From WHSW01 sp033856255 (lineage in GTDB: Bacteria > Actinomycetota > Thermoleophilia > Solirubrobacterales > 70-9), in assembly GCA_033856255.1 (NCBI GenBank), contig JAWVFH010000034.1, positions 9,872 through 73,871 of the forward strand: a stretch of DNA of 64,000 nt. The letters are read 5' to 3'. This document shows positions 26,510 to 34,453 of the stretch, one piece after another. The notes under the pieces were generated by a model. The model saw only the letters and a program-made list of their open reading frames with translations. It was not told where the DNA came from and did not search any database. Made by a program: the position numbers and the translations under genes. The first letter of the stretch is position 1. Every line of letters starts with the position of its first letter.

Positions 26510-28968
26510 CCGAGAGCCTCGACCCGGGCAAGGAGGCCCGCGCCGCGCACAACATCCCGATCGTCCCGAGCTTCGACGGCTATCGCGCGGTCGCGATCTT
26601 CCTCATCGTCGCCTTCCACGTCTGCCTCTTCAGCGGCGTCGCCGGGGCGGTTGGCGACTCGTGGCGGGGCGTGGCGATCTTCGGCCTCCTGCCGCGGGTG
26701 CCGCTGACGATGCTGTTCGTGGTCAGCGGCTTCGTCCTCTTCCTCCCGACCGCCGCCCGCGGCGGGCGCTTCGGCAGCGTCGGCGACTACGCGCTTCGCC
26801 GGGCGGCCCGGATCCTGCCCGCGTACTGGCTCAGCCTCGCCGTCGCGATCGTCCTGCTCGCGGTCCTCTCGCTGCCGATCGGGGTGCCGAGCGTCGGCGA
26901 GGCCCTCCTCCACGCGACCATGCTGCAGACCCCGGCGACCCTGTTCGACGGCGACTTCGCGCTCGGGTTCGGGATCGTCCCCTCGGTCTGGACGCTCTCG
27001 GTCGAGACGGTCTTCTACATCGCCCTGCCGCTGGTCGCGGGCGCCTGGTACCGGCGGCCGTTCGTCGGCCTCGCCCTAGCCGCCGCGCTGCTGGTCGTCT
27101 GGCGGCTGTTCGCGCTCCACATCGGCGACCTCGGTGCCGGCGACGCAGCCCGGGAGCGCTGGGACGTCTTCTACGCGAGCCAGTTCCCGAGCTGGGGGCT
27201 GAGCTTCGCCGCCGGCATGACCGGCGCCTGGCTCTACGTGCGGCTGCGCGAGACCGTCCCGGTGCCGGTGCTGAGCCGCCGAGCCCCGGCGGTGGCGGCG
27301 GTGGCGGCGATCGCGGCGGCGGTCGTGGTGATCTTCGCCGGCCACGAGGCGGTCAACGACCCCAACGTCCTGGCGGGGCTGTTCGCGCGCCAGTCGCTCG
27401 CCGTCGCGCTCTGCCTGCCGCTGACCGTCGCCACGGCGATGGTCGCCGTCGCCCTCAGCCCCCCGCGCGCCCAGGCCGTGTTCGCCAACCGGCCGCTGCG
27501 ATCGCTGGGCGACATCTCCTACGGCGTCTATCTGATCCACCTCGCGGTGATCGCTGTGATCGTCAGCGAGCTCTCGCTGCCGCGGACCGGCTCGGTCGGG
27601 GCGTTCGCCGCCTGGCTGGCGATCGTCGTCCCCGTGTCGCTCGGGTACGCATACCTCTCGGCGACGCTGCTCGAGCGACCGCTGCGCCGCTGGGCCAGGC
27701 GGGCCCGCCCCGGGCGGGTGTCGGTCGCGCCGCCCGATCCGAACCTGCCCGCGGTCTCGATCGTGATCCCGACCTTCAACCGCGAGACCTGGCTCGCCGG
27801 GGCGCTCGACAGCGTCCTCGAGCAGGACTACGCGAACCTCGAGGCCGTCGTCGTCGACGACGGGTCGAGCGACGCCACGCCGGCGCTCCTGCGCGGCTAC
27901 GCGCACCGCTGGCCCGAGCATCGCTTCCGCTTCATCCGCCAGCAGAACGCGGGCCAGGCGACGGCGATCAACCGCGGCAATCGCGAGGCCCGCGGCGAGA
28001 TCCTCGGCTACCTGTCCGACGACGACGAGCTGCTGCCGGGGGCGGTCAGCCGGCTGGCGGGTGAGCTGATCGCGAACCCCGCGGCCGCCGTGGCCTACCC
28101 GGGCTATCGCGAGATCGACGGCGAGGGCAGGGTCGAGGACACGATCAGGCCGATCGAGTACCGGCCGCTCGAGGCCCTGCGCCTGCACGACACGGTGATC
28201 GGCCCGGGCGGGCTGGCGCGCCGGTTCGCGATCGAGCGGGCGGGCGGCTGGGATCCTGGGCTGCGCTGGCTCGGCGACCTGATCCTATGGATGCGCGTCG
28301 GCCTCGCCGGCCCGGCGATCCGGGTGCCGGAACCGCTGGCCCTCTGGCGCCGCCACCCCGATTCGGCCACGGTCCGGTTGTCGAGCGAGCACGCGCGCGA
28401 GCACCTGCGCTGCGCCGAGATCGGTGCCGGCCTCGAGGGGATCGGCCCGCTCACAGTCGCCGACCGGGCCGAGGCGCTGCGCAACGCCTGCGTCTTCGCC
28501 GCCCTGTTCGGGGGCGGCGGCGGCTGGCCCGGCGATCGATTCGTCGCCTTCGACCTGCATCGCCGGCGGATCTCGGCCGCGACCTCGAAGCTCGGGCCGG
28601 ACGGAGAGATCGACTGGGGCGAGGCCGAGCGCGCGACGGAGCTGTATCGCGAGCTGGTCGCGCTCGTCGCCCCGGCGTCGGCGACAGCGGGGGCGGGCGG
28701 GCTCGAGCTCGCGCGGGCCAAGCTGGCCGAGGTCGGGGCGCTGCCGGGAGGCGACGCAGACCCGATCGACGACGCGGGCCGGCTCGGGACGGCCCTGCTG
28801 GAAGCGGCGTTTGCCTGCGGGGCCGAGATCGACCGCGCCCGGGCGAGATTCGTGATCTGCGACCGCAGCCGAGCGCGGATCGACGACGACGAGCTCGACG
28901 AGCTCAACCGGCTCGGCTTCGGCGCCTCGGCGGACGAGCTGGCCGCCGCCGCCGCCCGCCGGCGCTAG
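26506..28968 (+). CDS. Fusion of acyltransferase-3 (OafA-like) and family-2 glycosyltransferase
   Basis: 820 residues from a GTG that overlaps the epimerase stop (GTGA). Residues about 20-395 are an integral membrane acyltransferase-3 domain: 'SFDGYRAVAIFLIVAFHV' with its conserved His, 'LRRAARILPAYWLSL', 'SLGDISYGVYLIHLAVI', about ten helices. Residues about 418-640 are a cytosolic GT2 domain: 'VSIVIPTFNRETWLAGALDS', 'VVDDGSSD', 'YLSDDDELL'. The last 170 residues are helical and unassigned. It may acetylate and extend the same glycan. Confidence 0.82.
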   Translation: MTESLDPGKEARAAHNIPIVPSFDGYRAVAIFLIVAFHVCLFSGVAGAVGDSWRGVAIFGLLPRVPLTMLFVVSGFVLFLPTAARGGRFGSVGDYALRRAARILPAYWLSLAVAIVLLAVLSLPIGVPSVGEALLHATMLQTPATLFDGDFALGFGIVPSVWTLSVETVFYIALPLVAGAWYRRPFVGLALAAALLVVWRLFALHIGDLGAGDAARERWDVFYASQFPSWGLSFAAGMTGAWLYVRLRETVPVPVLSRRAPAVAAVAAIAAAVVVIFAGHEAVNDPNVLAGLFARQSLAVALCLPLTVATAMVAVALSPPRAQAVFANRPLRSLGDISYGVYLIHLAVIAVIVSELSLPRTGSVGAFAAWLAIVVPVSLGYAYLSATLLERPLRRWARRARPGRVSVAPPDPNLPAVSIVIPTFNRETWLAGALDSVLEQDYANLEAVVVDDGSSDATPALLRGYAHRWPEHRFRFIRQQNAGQATAINRGNREARGEILGYLSDDDELLPGAVSRLAGELIANPAAAVAYPGYREIDGEGRVEDTIRPIEYRPLEALRLHDTVIGPGGLARRFAIERAGGWDPGLRWLGDLILWMRVGLAGPAIRVPEPLALWRRHPDSATVRLSSEHAREHLRCAEIGAGLEGIGPLTVADRAEALRNACVFAALFGGGGGWPGDRFVAFDLHRRRISAATSKLGPDGEIDWGEAERATELYRELVALVAPASATAGAGGLELARAKLAEVGALPGGDADPIDDAGRLGTALLEAAFACGAEIDRARARFVICDRSRARIDDDELDELNRLGFGASADELAAAAARRR

Positions 28969-29912
28969 CCCAGGGTCTCGCGGATCTGATCGCGGGTGAA
29001 GGCCGGGCTGCCGCGCCCGGCGACCCGCGAGATCCCCTCGGCGATTCCCAGGGCACGGGAGTCGGCGAGGACGCGCAGCAGGTGCTCGCGCGGCTCGTTC
29101 GCGGCCTCGAGGTCGTCGAGCAGCTTCGTGATCCGGTAGCGCTCGGTCATCTGCCGGACCCGGTTCGCCTCCAGCCGCTCGAGGACCGGATTTCGGTCCC
29201 ACGGCGCCAGCAGGGCGGCCACCTCGCCCGCCCAGGGCGCATCGCGGTGCCACATGAACCCGATCCCGAAGAACGCCGGGACGGAGGCGAAGACGAGCTC
29301 CTCGCGAGCGCCTGCGAAGTCCTCGATCGCGGTCAGGATCCCGTTGCGGGGCCCGCCCTCGTGTGTGGCGACGCAGGCGAACGGCATCCCTCCGGCGACC
29401 GGTTCGGGCTCGCCGGGGAGCAGGAAGACGTGCTCGACGAAGGGCTGGCGGTGCTCGGCGGGGATCCGCTCGGGCGCGTAATAGGCGTCGCGGCGGGCGA
29501 GCGGCCAGCCGATGTCGTGGAGGACGAGCAGCGGCAGCGAGGCGAGGCCGGCGCGCGCCTCGATCAGCCGCAGCTCCTCGCTGAGCGTGAAGTAGTTGTG
29601 GTCGCCGTCGAGGATCACGGCGTCGACCTCGAGCTCGCCGAGCGCCTCGACGCTGGTGCGCTCGATCAGCTCGAGATCCGGGCGCTCGGCGGCGAGCTCG
29701 ACCAGCGCCGGCTCGGGAGTCGGATCGATCGCGACAACTCGGGCGCCGCGGGTCGCGGCCCAGTCGAGCAGCTCGCGGGTCGACTTGCCGTGAAAGGCGC
29801 CGACCTCGGCCACGGAACGCGCTCCGGCCGCGTCCAGGCACCCGAACAGCACCTCGGCCAGATTGACGATCGAGGCGGCGTTCTCGTCGGGATCGCTCGG
29901 GAAGTGGCTCAT
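28965..29912 (-). CDS. Class I SAM-dependent methyltransferase
   Basis: 315 residues from ATG 29912; longer readings collide with the divergent gene. Motif I is 'SVAEVGAFHGKSTRELL', then 'VVAIDPTPEP', and 'VDAVILDGDHNYFTLSEEL', as in the Methyltransf_24/CmcI group that modifies sugars and secondary metabolites. The C-terminal 100 residues are helical, 'LERLEANRVRQMTERYRITKL'. Its stop shares CTAG with the fusion gene. It is probably part of glycan decoration. Confidence 0.72.
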   Translation of the reverse strand: MSHFPSDPDENAASIVNLAEVLFGCLDAAGARSVAEVGAFHGKSTRELLDWAATRGARVVAIDPTPEPALVELAAERPDLELIERTSVEALGELEVDAVILDGDHNYFTLSEELRLIEARAGLASLPLLVLHDIGWPLARRDAYYAPERIPAEHRQPFVEHVFLLPGEPEPVAGGMPFACVATHEGGPRNGILTAIEDFAGAREELVFASVPAFFGIGFMWHRDAPWAGEVAALLAPWDRNPVLERLEANRVRQMTERYRITKLLDDLEAANEPREHLLRVLADSRALGIAEGISRVAGRGSPAFTRDQIRETLG

Positions 29913-29979
29913 CTGAGCTCGTCGACGGCTGCCGCCGAGCGAGCGAAAGTCTACGGACGCGGTAGGGTCTTCGGCCGCC

Positions 29980-30558
29980 ATGCAGGTGGTCGATCGGGAA
30001 TCCGTGATGCGTGACGTCCGGGCCCGCCATCCCCGGTTCGGCGCCGCCGTGATCGCCGACGCCAGGGTGACGGCGCAACACCGCGGGGAGCGGGCGGAGT
30101 TTCGCTCGAAGCTCGACGCCATCGGCCAGGCGCTGCGCCTGATGTGGCAGAGCGATGCCTTCCTGGCCCAGGCGCTGTACCGGGCGAAGGCGCGGATGCA
30201 GGCGCTCGGCGTTCCGATCGCGCCGCGGATCGCCCATCGCCTCGCGATCGCGATCGGCCAGGTGACGATCGGCGACCCGGTGGTGATCGCGCCGGGCCTC
30301 TACATCCTCCACGGGCAGGTCGTGATCGACGGGATCACCGTGATCGGCAGCGGGGTGACGATCGCGCCCTTCGTGACCATCGGCCTGCACCAGGGCGACT
30401 TCGTCGGGCCTGTCGTCGGGGACGGCGTCAGCATCGGCACCGGCGCAAAGGTGATCGGCCGGCTGCGGGTCGGGGACGGCGCCAGGATCGGCGCCAACGC
30501 GGTCGTGATCGGCGACGTCGCGCCAGGCGCGACCGCGCTCGGAGTGCACGGAGGCTGA
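29980..30558 (+). CDS. Serine acetyltransferase-like left-handed beta-helix protein
   Basis: 192 residues. An N-terminal helical part (1-80) is followed by hexapeptide repeats such as 'IGDPVVIAPGLYILHGQVVI' and 'GDGVSIGTGAKVIGRLRVGDGARIGANAVV'. The fold matches serine O-acetyltransferases and sugar acetyltransferases. In this cluster, sugar O- or N-acetylation is more likely than cysteine synthesis, although the sulfur genes 14 kb away keep CysE possible. TAGGGT at 29963-29968 lies 11 nt before the ATG. Confidence 0.72.
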   Translation: MQVVDRESVMRDVRARHPRFGAAVIADARVTAQHRGERAEFRSKLDAIGQALRLMWQSDAFLAQALYRAKARMQALGVPIAPRIAHRLAIAIGQVTIGDPVVIAPGLYILHGQVVIDGITVIGSGVTIAPFVTIGLHQGDFVGPVVGDGVSIGTGAKVIGRLRVGDGARIGANAVVIGDVAPGATALGVHGG

Positions 30559-30585
30559 GGCGGCGCGCTGATAGCGTTTCCGCGG

Positions 30586-31596
30586 ATGTTCTTCCGTTCG
30601 CGCAGGGGCTCGACGGCCGTCGCCGAGCCCGGCACAGAGGCGCTCTTCGCCGAGATCGAGGAGCTCTCAGAGCGCAACCGCGCGTTGCGCGACGCCGGCC
30701 TCGAGCGCCGGATCCGCGCCCTGCGCCACGAGGCGGGGGCGATCCTCGCGGGCAGCGACGCCGGCGATCCGGACTTCCCCGCGCCCGCCTACGACCAGCT
30801 CACCGGCGACTCCGGGATTCCCGAGGTGACCGCCGACGAACTCACGCCCGAGCTCCTGCGGGCGGGGATCCTCGGCCGCGGCGCGGTGCTCGTTCGCGGG
30901 GTGATGGACCGCGAGCGGGCGACCGGCTTCGCCGCCGAGATCGAGACCGCGCTGCAGGCGCGGACCTCGCTCGCCGGCGGCGGCGGCGCGGTCGAGGGCT
31001 ACTACGAGGAGTTCGACCCGGGCCCGCCCGTCGATCTGGCGATGGCCCGCGAGTGGATCGGCGACGGCGGCATGTGGGCCGCGGACTCGCCGAAGCTGAT
31101 GTTCGAGATGTTCGAGGCGTTCGAGCGCTGCGGCCTGCGGGACGTGATCCACGGCTACCTGAACGAGATCCCGGCGATCTCGATCGAGAAATGCACGCTG
31201 CGCCGGGTGATGCCCGACAGCGACTCGGCATGGCACCAGGACGGCGCCTTCCTCGGCCGCGTCCGGGCGCTGAACGTCTGGCTCTCGCTCTCGCGCTGCG
31301 GCGACGAGGCCCCCGGCCTCGACGTCGTCCCGAAGCGCCTCGAGGAGATCGTCCCGACCGGGACCGAGGGCGCGATCTTCAATTGGTCGGTCTCGCCGCA
31401 GCTGATCGACGGGGTGACGAGCGGGGCCGGCGTCGTGCGGCCGATCTTCGAGCCCGGCGACGCGCTTCTGTTCGACGAGATGAACCTGCACTCAACCGCC
31501 GCTGATCCCTCGATGCCGAACCCGCGCTACGCAATCGAGAGCTGGTTCTTCGGCCTCTCCGGATTCCCAGCTGAATACGTACCGATCGCCTACTAG
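30586..31596 (+). CDS. Phytanoyl-CoA dioxygenase-superfamily oxygenase
   Basis: 336 residues. The Fe(II)/2-oxoglutarate site is visible as 'WHQDGAFLGRVRALNVWL' (His-x-Asp), a distal His in 'DEMNLHSTA', and an Arg in 'NPRYAIESWF' for 2-oxoglutarate. PhyH proteins hydroxylate lipids, small molecules or sugars. The substrate is unknown. The position at the end of the glycan cluster and 12 nt before an acyl-CoA dehydrogenase leaves both roles open. TAGCGT lies 8 nt before the ATG. Confidence 0.78.
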   Translation: MFFRSRRGSTAVAEPGTEALFAEIEELSERNRALRDAGLERRIRALRHEAGAILAGSDAGDPDFPAPAYDQLTGDSGIPEVTADELTPELLRAGILGRGAVLVRGVMDRERATGFAAEIETALQARTSLAGGGGAVEGYYEEFDPGPPVDLAMAREWIGDGGMWAADSPKLMFEMFEAFERCGLRDVIHGYLNEIPAISIEKCTLRRVMPDSDSAWHQDGAFLGRVRALNVWLSLSRCGDEAPGLDVVPKRLEEIVPTGTEGAIFNWSVSPQLIDGVTSGAGVVRPIFEPGDALLFDEMNLHSTAADPSMPNPRYAIESWFFGLSGFPAEYVPIAY

Positions 31597-31608
31597 GAGG
31601 CCTGCCCA

Positions 31609-32880
31609 ATGGACTTCGACCTCAGCCCGCGAGTCATCGAGCTGCGCGACCGGATTCGCGCCTTCATGGACGAACACGTCTACCCGAACGAGGCGGCGGC
31701 GCTGCGGGCGCTGGACGCCGAGGTCACCGTGGAGTCGGGCCTCGCCTACCCGGAGATCCTGGTCGAGATGCGCGAGCGGGCGAAGGCCGAGGGGCTGTGG
31801 AACCTGTTCATGCCCGACGACGAGCACGGCGCCGGGCTCACCAACTGGGAGTACGGCGTCCTCTGCGAGGAGATGGGCCGCAGCCCGGCCGTGGCACCGA
31901 TGGCGTTCAACTGCTCAGCTCCCGACACCGGCAACAGCGAGATCCTCGCCGAGCACGGGACGCCGGAGCAGAAGGAGCGCTGGCTGGCGCCCCTGCTCGA
32001 GGGCGAGATCCGCTCCTGCTTCTCGATGACCGAGCCCGAGGTCGCGGGCTCGGACCCGCGCACGCTGCAGACTCGCGCCGAGCTCGAGGGCGACGAGTGG
32101 GTGATCAACGGCCACAAGTGGTTCACCTCGGGCGCCGTCGGCGCCTCGCTGGCGATCGCGATGGTCGTCACCGATCCCGACGCCCATCCGTACGCGCGCG
32201 CCTCGATGATCCTGGTCCCCACCGACAACCCCGGCTTCAACCTGGTCCGCCCCGTGCCGGTGATGGGCCACGACGGCGGCCCGGGCCACTGCGAGATCCT
32301 CTACGAGGACTGCCGCGTGCCCGAGGCGAACCTGCTCGGCCCGCGCCAGGCCGGGTTCGTGATCGCCCAGGACCGGCTCGGGCCGGGGCGCATCCACCAC
32401 TGCATGCGCGCGATCGGCAGCTGCGAGCGGGCGATCGAGATGATGTGCCAGCGCGCCAACACGCGCGAGGCATTCGGCTCGAAGCTGTCCGAGAAGCAGT
32501 TCATCCAGGACTTCATCGCCAAGTCGCGGATGGAGACCGAGCAGGCTCGGCTGCTGACCCTGATGGCCGCCTGGAAGATGGACACGTACGGCAAGAAGGA
32601 GGCTCGGCGCGAGATCTCGATGATCAAGGTCGTCGCCGCCAACGTGGTCATGGACGTGCTCGACCGCGCGATCCAGGTGCACGGCTCGCTGGGCATGTCC
32701 GACGACACGCCGCTCGCCGGCATGTGGCGCTTCTCGCGGATGCTCAAGGTCGCCGACGGCCCCGACGAGGTCCACAAGATGGTCATCGCCCGCCGCGAGC
32801 TGAACCGCTGGGCGAAGCCCGACGAGGGCGCCAACGGCGCCGGCGCCGCCGAGTCCCGGCCCGCCGCGGTCGAGGCCTAG
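31609..32880 (+). CDS. Acyl-CoA dehydrogenase of ACAD10/11 type
   Basis: 423 residues. FAD/acyl-CoA motifs 'CFSMTEPEVAGSDP' and 'INGHKWFTSGA' are standard. The stretch 'LGPGRIHHCMRAIGSCERAI' and the terminal 'VADGPDEVHK' (about 381-388, Asp where classic enzymes have the catalytic Glu of the EGT motif) are hallmarks of the ACAD10/11 branch. In that branch the enzyme works with a kinase on 4-hydroxyacyl-CoAs. The kinase and HAD genes follow. GGAGG precedes the ATG. Confidence 0.85.
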   Translation: MDFDLSPRVIELRDRIRAFMDEHVYPNEAAALRALDAEVTVESGLAYPEILVEMRERAKAEGLWNLFMPDDEHGAGLTNWEYGVLCEEMGRSPAVAPMAFNCSAPDTGNSEILAEHGTPEQKERWLAPLLEGEIRSCFSMTEPEVAGSDPRTLQTRAELEGDEWVINGHKWFTSGAVGASLAIAMVVTDPDAHPYARASMILVPTDNPGFNLVRPVPVMGHDGGPGHCEILYEDCRVPEANLLGPRQAGFVIAQDRLGPGRIHHCMRAIGSCERAIEMMCQRANTREAFGSKLSEKQFIQDFIAKSRMETEQARLLTLMAAWKMDTYGKKEARREISMIKVVAANVVMDVLDRAIQVHGSLGMSDDTPLAGMWRFSRMLKVADGPDEVHKMVIARRELNRWAKPDEGANGAGAAESRPAAVEA

Positions 32881-33326
32881 TCGCTTCCGTACCCGTTCGC
32901 TTCGAGGATCGCCTTCACGCCGCGGTTGACCAGAGCCCGCGCCAGCGTCGCCGGCGCCAGGCCGTAGATCCGCGCGGCCTGGTCGAGGTGCTGCCCCTCT
33001 CCGGACCCCAGTTTCACGTTGACCTGACGTAGCCGCTTCTCAGGAGCCGCGGGCGCGCCCACTTCTCCGACTTCCCCGCCGGGGAGGTCCACGGCCGGGA
33101 CGGGCGAGCCCCTCGGCAACGGCTCGTACAGGGTCTGGAGCCGATTCTGCTCGTTGATGTAGGCCCGGAAGGACTCGTACCCGAGCCGGCGCCAGAACGG
33201 CTCGCTCGCGGCCGCATCGGCATCGCCCTTGTCGTCCGCGCCAGAGTACCCGGGAGTACCCGGCGGGTACCCCGGGGTACTTTGCCCGTCCTCGATAGTG
33301 GCTTCCTCGTCCTCTGCCCGACCCAT
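32877..33326 (-). CDS. Small protein with C-terminal ribbon-helix-helix-like region
   Basis: 149 residues. Residues 15-30 carry a TPGY repeat, 40-62 a helix 'PFWRRLGYESFRAYINEQN', and about 105-145 'RQVNVKLGSGEGQHLDQAAR' then 'LAPATLARALVNRGVKAIL', which reads as a strand plus two helices like Arc/MetJ regulators. DNA binding is inference. The gene follows the kinase on the same strand and its stop shares CTAG with the dehydrogenase. Its own N-terminal coding DNA holds the GTAC array. Confidence 0.6.
   Translation of the reverse strand: MGRAEDEEATIEDGQSTPGYPPGTPGYSGADDKGDADAAASEPFWRRLGYESFRAYINEQNRLQTLYEPLPRGSPVPAVDLPGGEVGEVGAPAAPEKRLRQVNVKLGSGEGQHLDQAARIYGLAPATLARALVNRGVKAILEANGYGSD
33246..33280. 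repeat. Phased GTAC repeat array with palindromes
   Basis: GTAC occurs at 33246, 33256, 33267 and 33277 (10, 11, 10 bp apart, one helical turn). GTACCC-GGC-GGGTAC spans 33256-33270 and the perfect GTACCCCGGGGTAC spans 33267-33280. It lies inside the start of the RHH-like gene. Confidence 0.7.
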
Positions 33327-33377
33327 TGTGCTGCAGCCTTACCCGACCGGACGCAGCGATCTTGCGCGGATAGTGCC

Positions 33378-33388
33378 GGAACCGTTCC
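33378..33388. promoter_or_regulatory. Short palindrome in the kinase/RHH intergenic region
   Basis: GGAAC-C-GTTCC lies in the 66-nt gap upstream of the RHH-like gene, next to a minus-strand CACTAT that could be its -10. It may be a regulator site. Evidence is weak. Confidence 0.25.
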
Positions 33389-33392
33389 CCGT

Positions 33393-34439
33393 TTATTGCG
33401 ATCGGTTCACGGCTTCGGAGGCGGCCTCGACCAGCTTCTCGACGTTGCGGGCGAAGGGGCTCGAGCCCGCGTCCTCGACGTCGCCGTACTGGCCTGCCGC
33501 GTAACGCGCGTAGACGCCCTCGAGGATGATCGCCAGCTTCCAGAGGCCGAGGGCGACGTAGAAATCGATCTCGCCGAGGTCGCGCCCGGAGCGCTCTGCG
33601 TAGCGCTCGCGGACCTGGGCGCGGTCCGGGAAGCCGGGGGCCATCGTCGCCGGGCGCATCAGCGGCACCAGCTCGTCGCCCTCCTCGCCCCAGTACACGA
33701 GCAGCAGGCCGATGTCGGCGAGCGGATCGCCGAGCGTGCACAGCTCCCAGTCGACGACCGCCGCGACCTCGCCCGCGGGCGAGAGGATCATGTTGTCGAG
33801 CCGGTAGTCGCCGTGGACGATCGTCGCCGGGCCCTGCTCGGGGATGCGTGCGACGAGCCGGTCGTGGACCTCCTCGACGAGCGGCAGCTCACGCGTGTGC
33901 TGCTTTTCCCACTGGCCCTGCCAGCGGTGCAGCTGGCGGGCGACGTAGTCCTCCTTCTTCGCCAGCTCGCCGAGCCCCACAGCGTCCGGCTCGACCGCAT
34001 GGATCGCGATCAGCGTGTCGACGACCCGCTCGCCGATCGCCCGCCGTTCGGCCTCCTCGGGGAAGGGACCGATGTCGTCGATCGAGCGCAGGATCGGCCC
34101 ATCGACCCAGCCCATGACGTAGAACGGGTCCTCGCCCTCCTCGGAGAGCCCGACGATCGGCGGCACCGGGACGTCCGTCCGCTGCAGCGCCGAGATGATC
34201 CGGTGCTCGCGCCCCATGTCGTGCGCCGAGGCGAGCCGGGACCCGAGCGGCGGCCGGCGCAGCGCCCAGCGGCGCCCGCCAGCGTCGGAGACCGCATAGG
34301 TCAGGTTCGAGCGCCCGCCCGCGATCCGCTCGAAGCGCAGCGGCAACTCGACCTCGCCGGCGTTGGCCTCGAACCAGGCCTCCACCCGGGGAACGTCGAT
34401 TCCGTCGTCGGCTTTGTCGTCAGTAGCCTGCTCGGCCAT
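33393..34439 (-). CDS. Acyl-CoA-associated kinase of the aminoglycoside phosphotransferase fold
   Basis: 348 residues from ATG 34439. Kinase-like motifs are 'IVHGDYRLDNMIL' (catalytic loop HGDxxxxN) and 'AVVDWELCTLGDPLADIG' (metal-binding DWE). 'RFERIAGGRSNLTYAVSD' forms the nucleotide loop. Despite the fold name this is not a resistance gene. This subgroup is the middle domain of ACAD10/11 and relates to LvaA, which phosphorylates 4-hydroxyacyl-CoA. It starts on the same CCATGG as the HAD gene. TAGGCT (34453-34448, minus) is 8 nt upstream. Confidence 0.83.
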   Translation of the reverse strand: MAEQATDDKADDGIDVPRVEAWFEANAGEVELPLRFERIAGGRSNLTYAVSDAGGRRWALRRPPLGSRLASAHDMGREHRIISALQRTDVPVPPIVGLSEEGEDPFYVMGWVDGPILRSIDDIGPFPEEAERRAIGERVVDTLIAIHAVEPDAVGLGELAKKEDYVARQLHRWQGQWEKQHTRELPLVEEVHDRLVARIPEQGPATIVHGDYRLDNMILSPAGEVAAVVDWELCTLGDPLADIGLLLVYWGEEGDELVPLMRPATMAPGFPDRAQVRERYAERSGRDLGEIDFYVALGLWKLAIILEGVYARYAAGQYGDVEDAGSSPFARNVEKLVEAASEAVNRSQ

Positions 34440-34453
34440 GGCGGAGAAGCCTA
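34424..34453. promoter_or_regulatory. Symmetric divergent leaderless promoters over a shared start
   Basis: Plus strand TAGCCT (34424-34429), 8 nt, ATG 34438. Minus strand TAGGCT (34453-34448), 8 nt, ATG 34439. The two start codons overlap within CCATGG (34436-34441), so each promoter lies in the other gene's coding sequence. Confidence 0.6.

Noticed and set aside
34363..34437. An upstream extension of the HAD protein beginning at 34363
   Set aside because: It would overlap the kinase gene by 77 nt with a low-complexity Ser/Ala sequence. The HAD fold starts right after ATG 34438, which has a -10 box 8 nt upstream.
33393..34439. Reading the kinase as an antibiotic-resistance aminoglycoside phosphotransferase
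   Set aside because: Only the fold is shared. The context with an ACAD10/11-type dehydrogenase and HAD, and the length, fit the acyl-CoA-linked branch.
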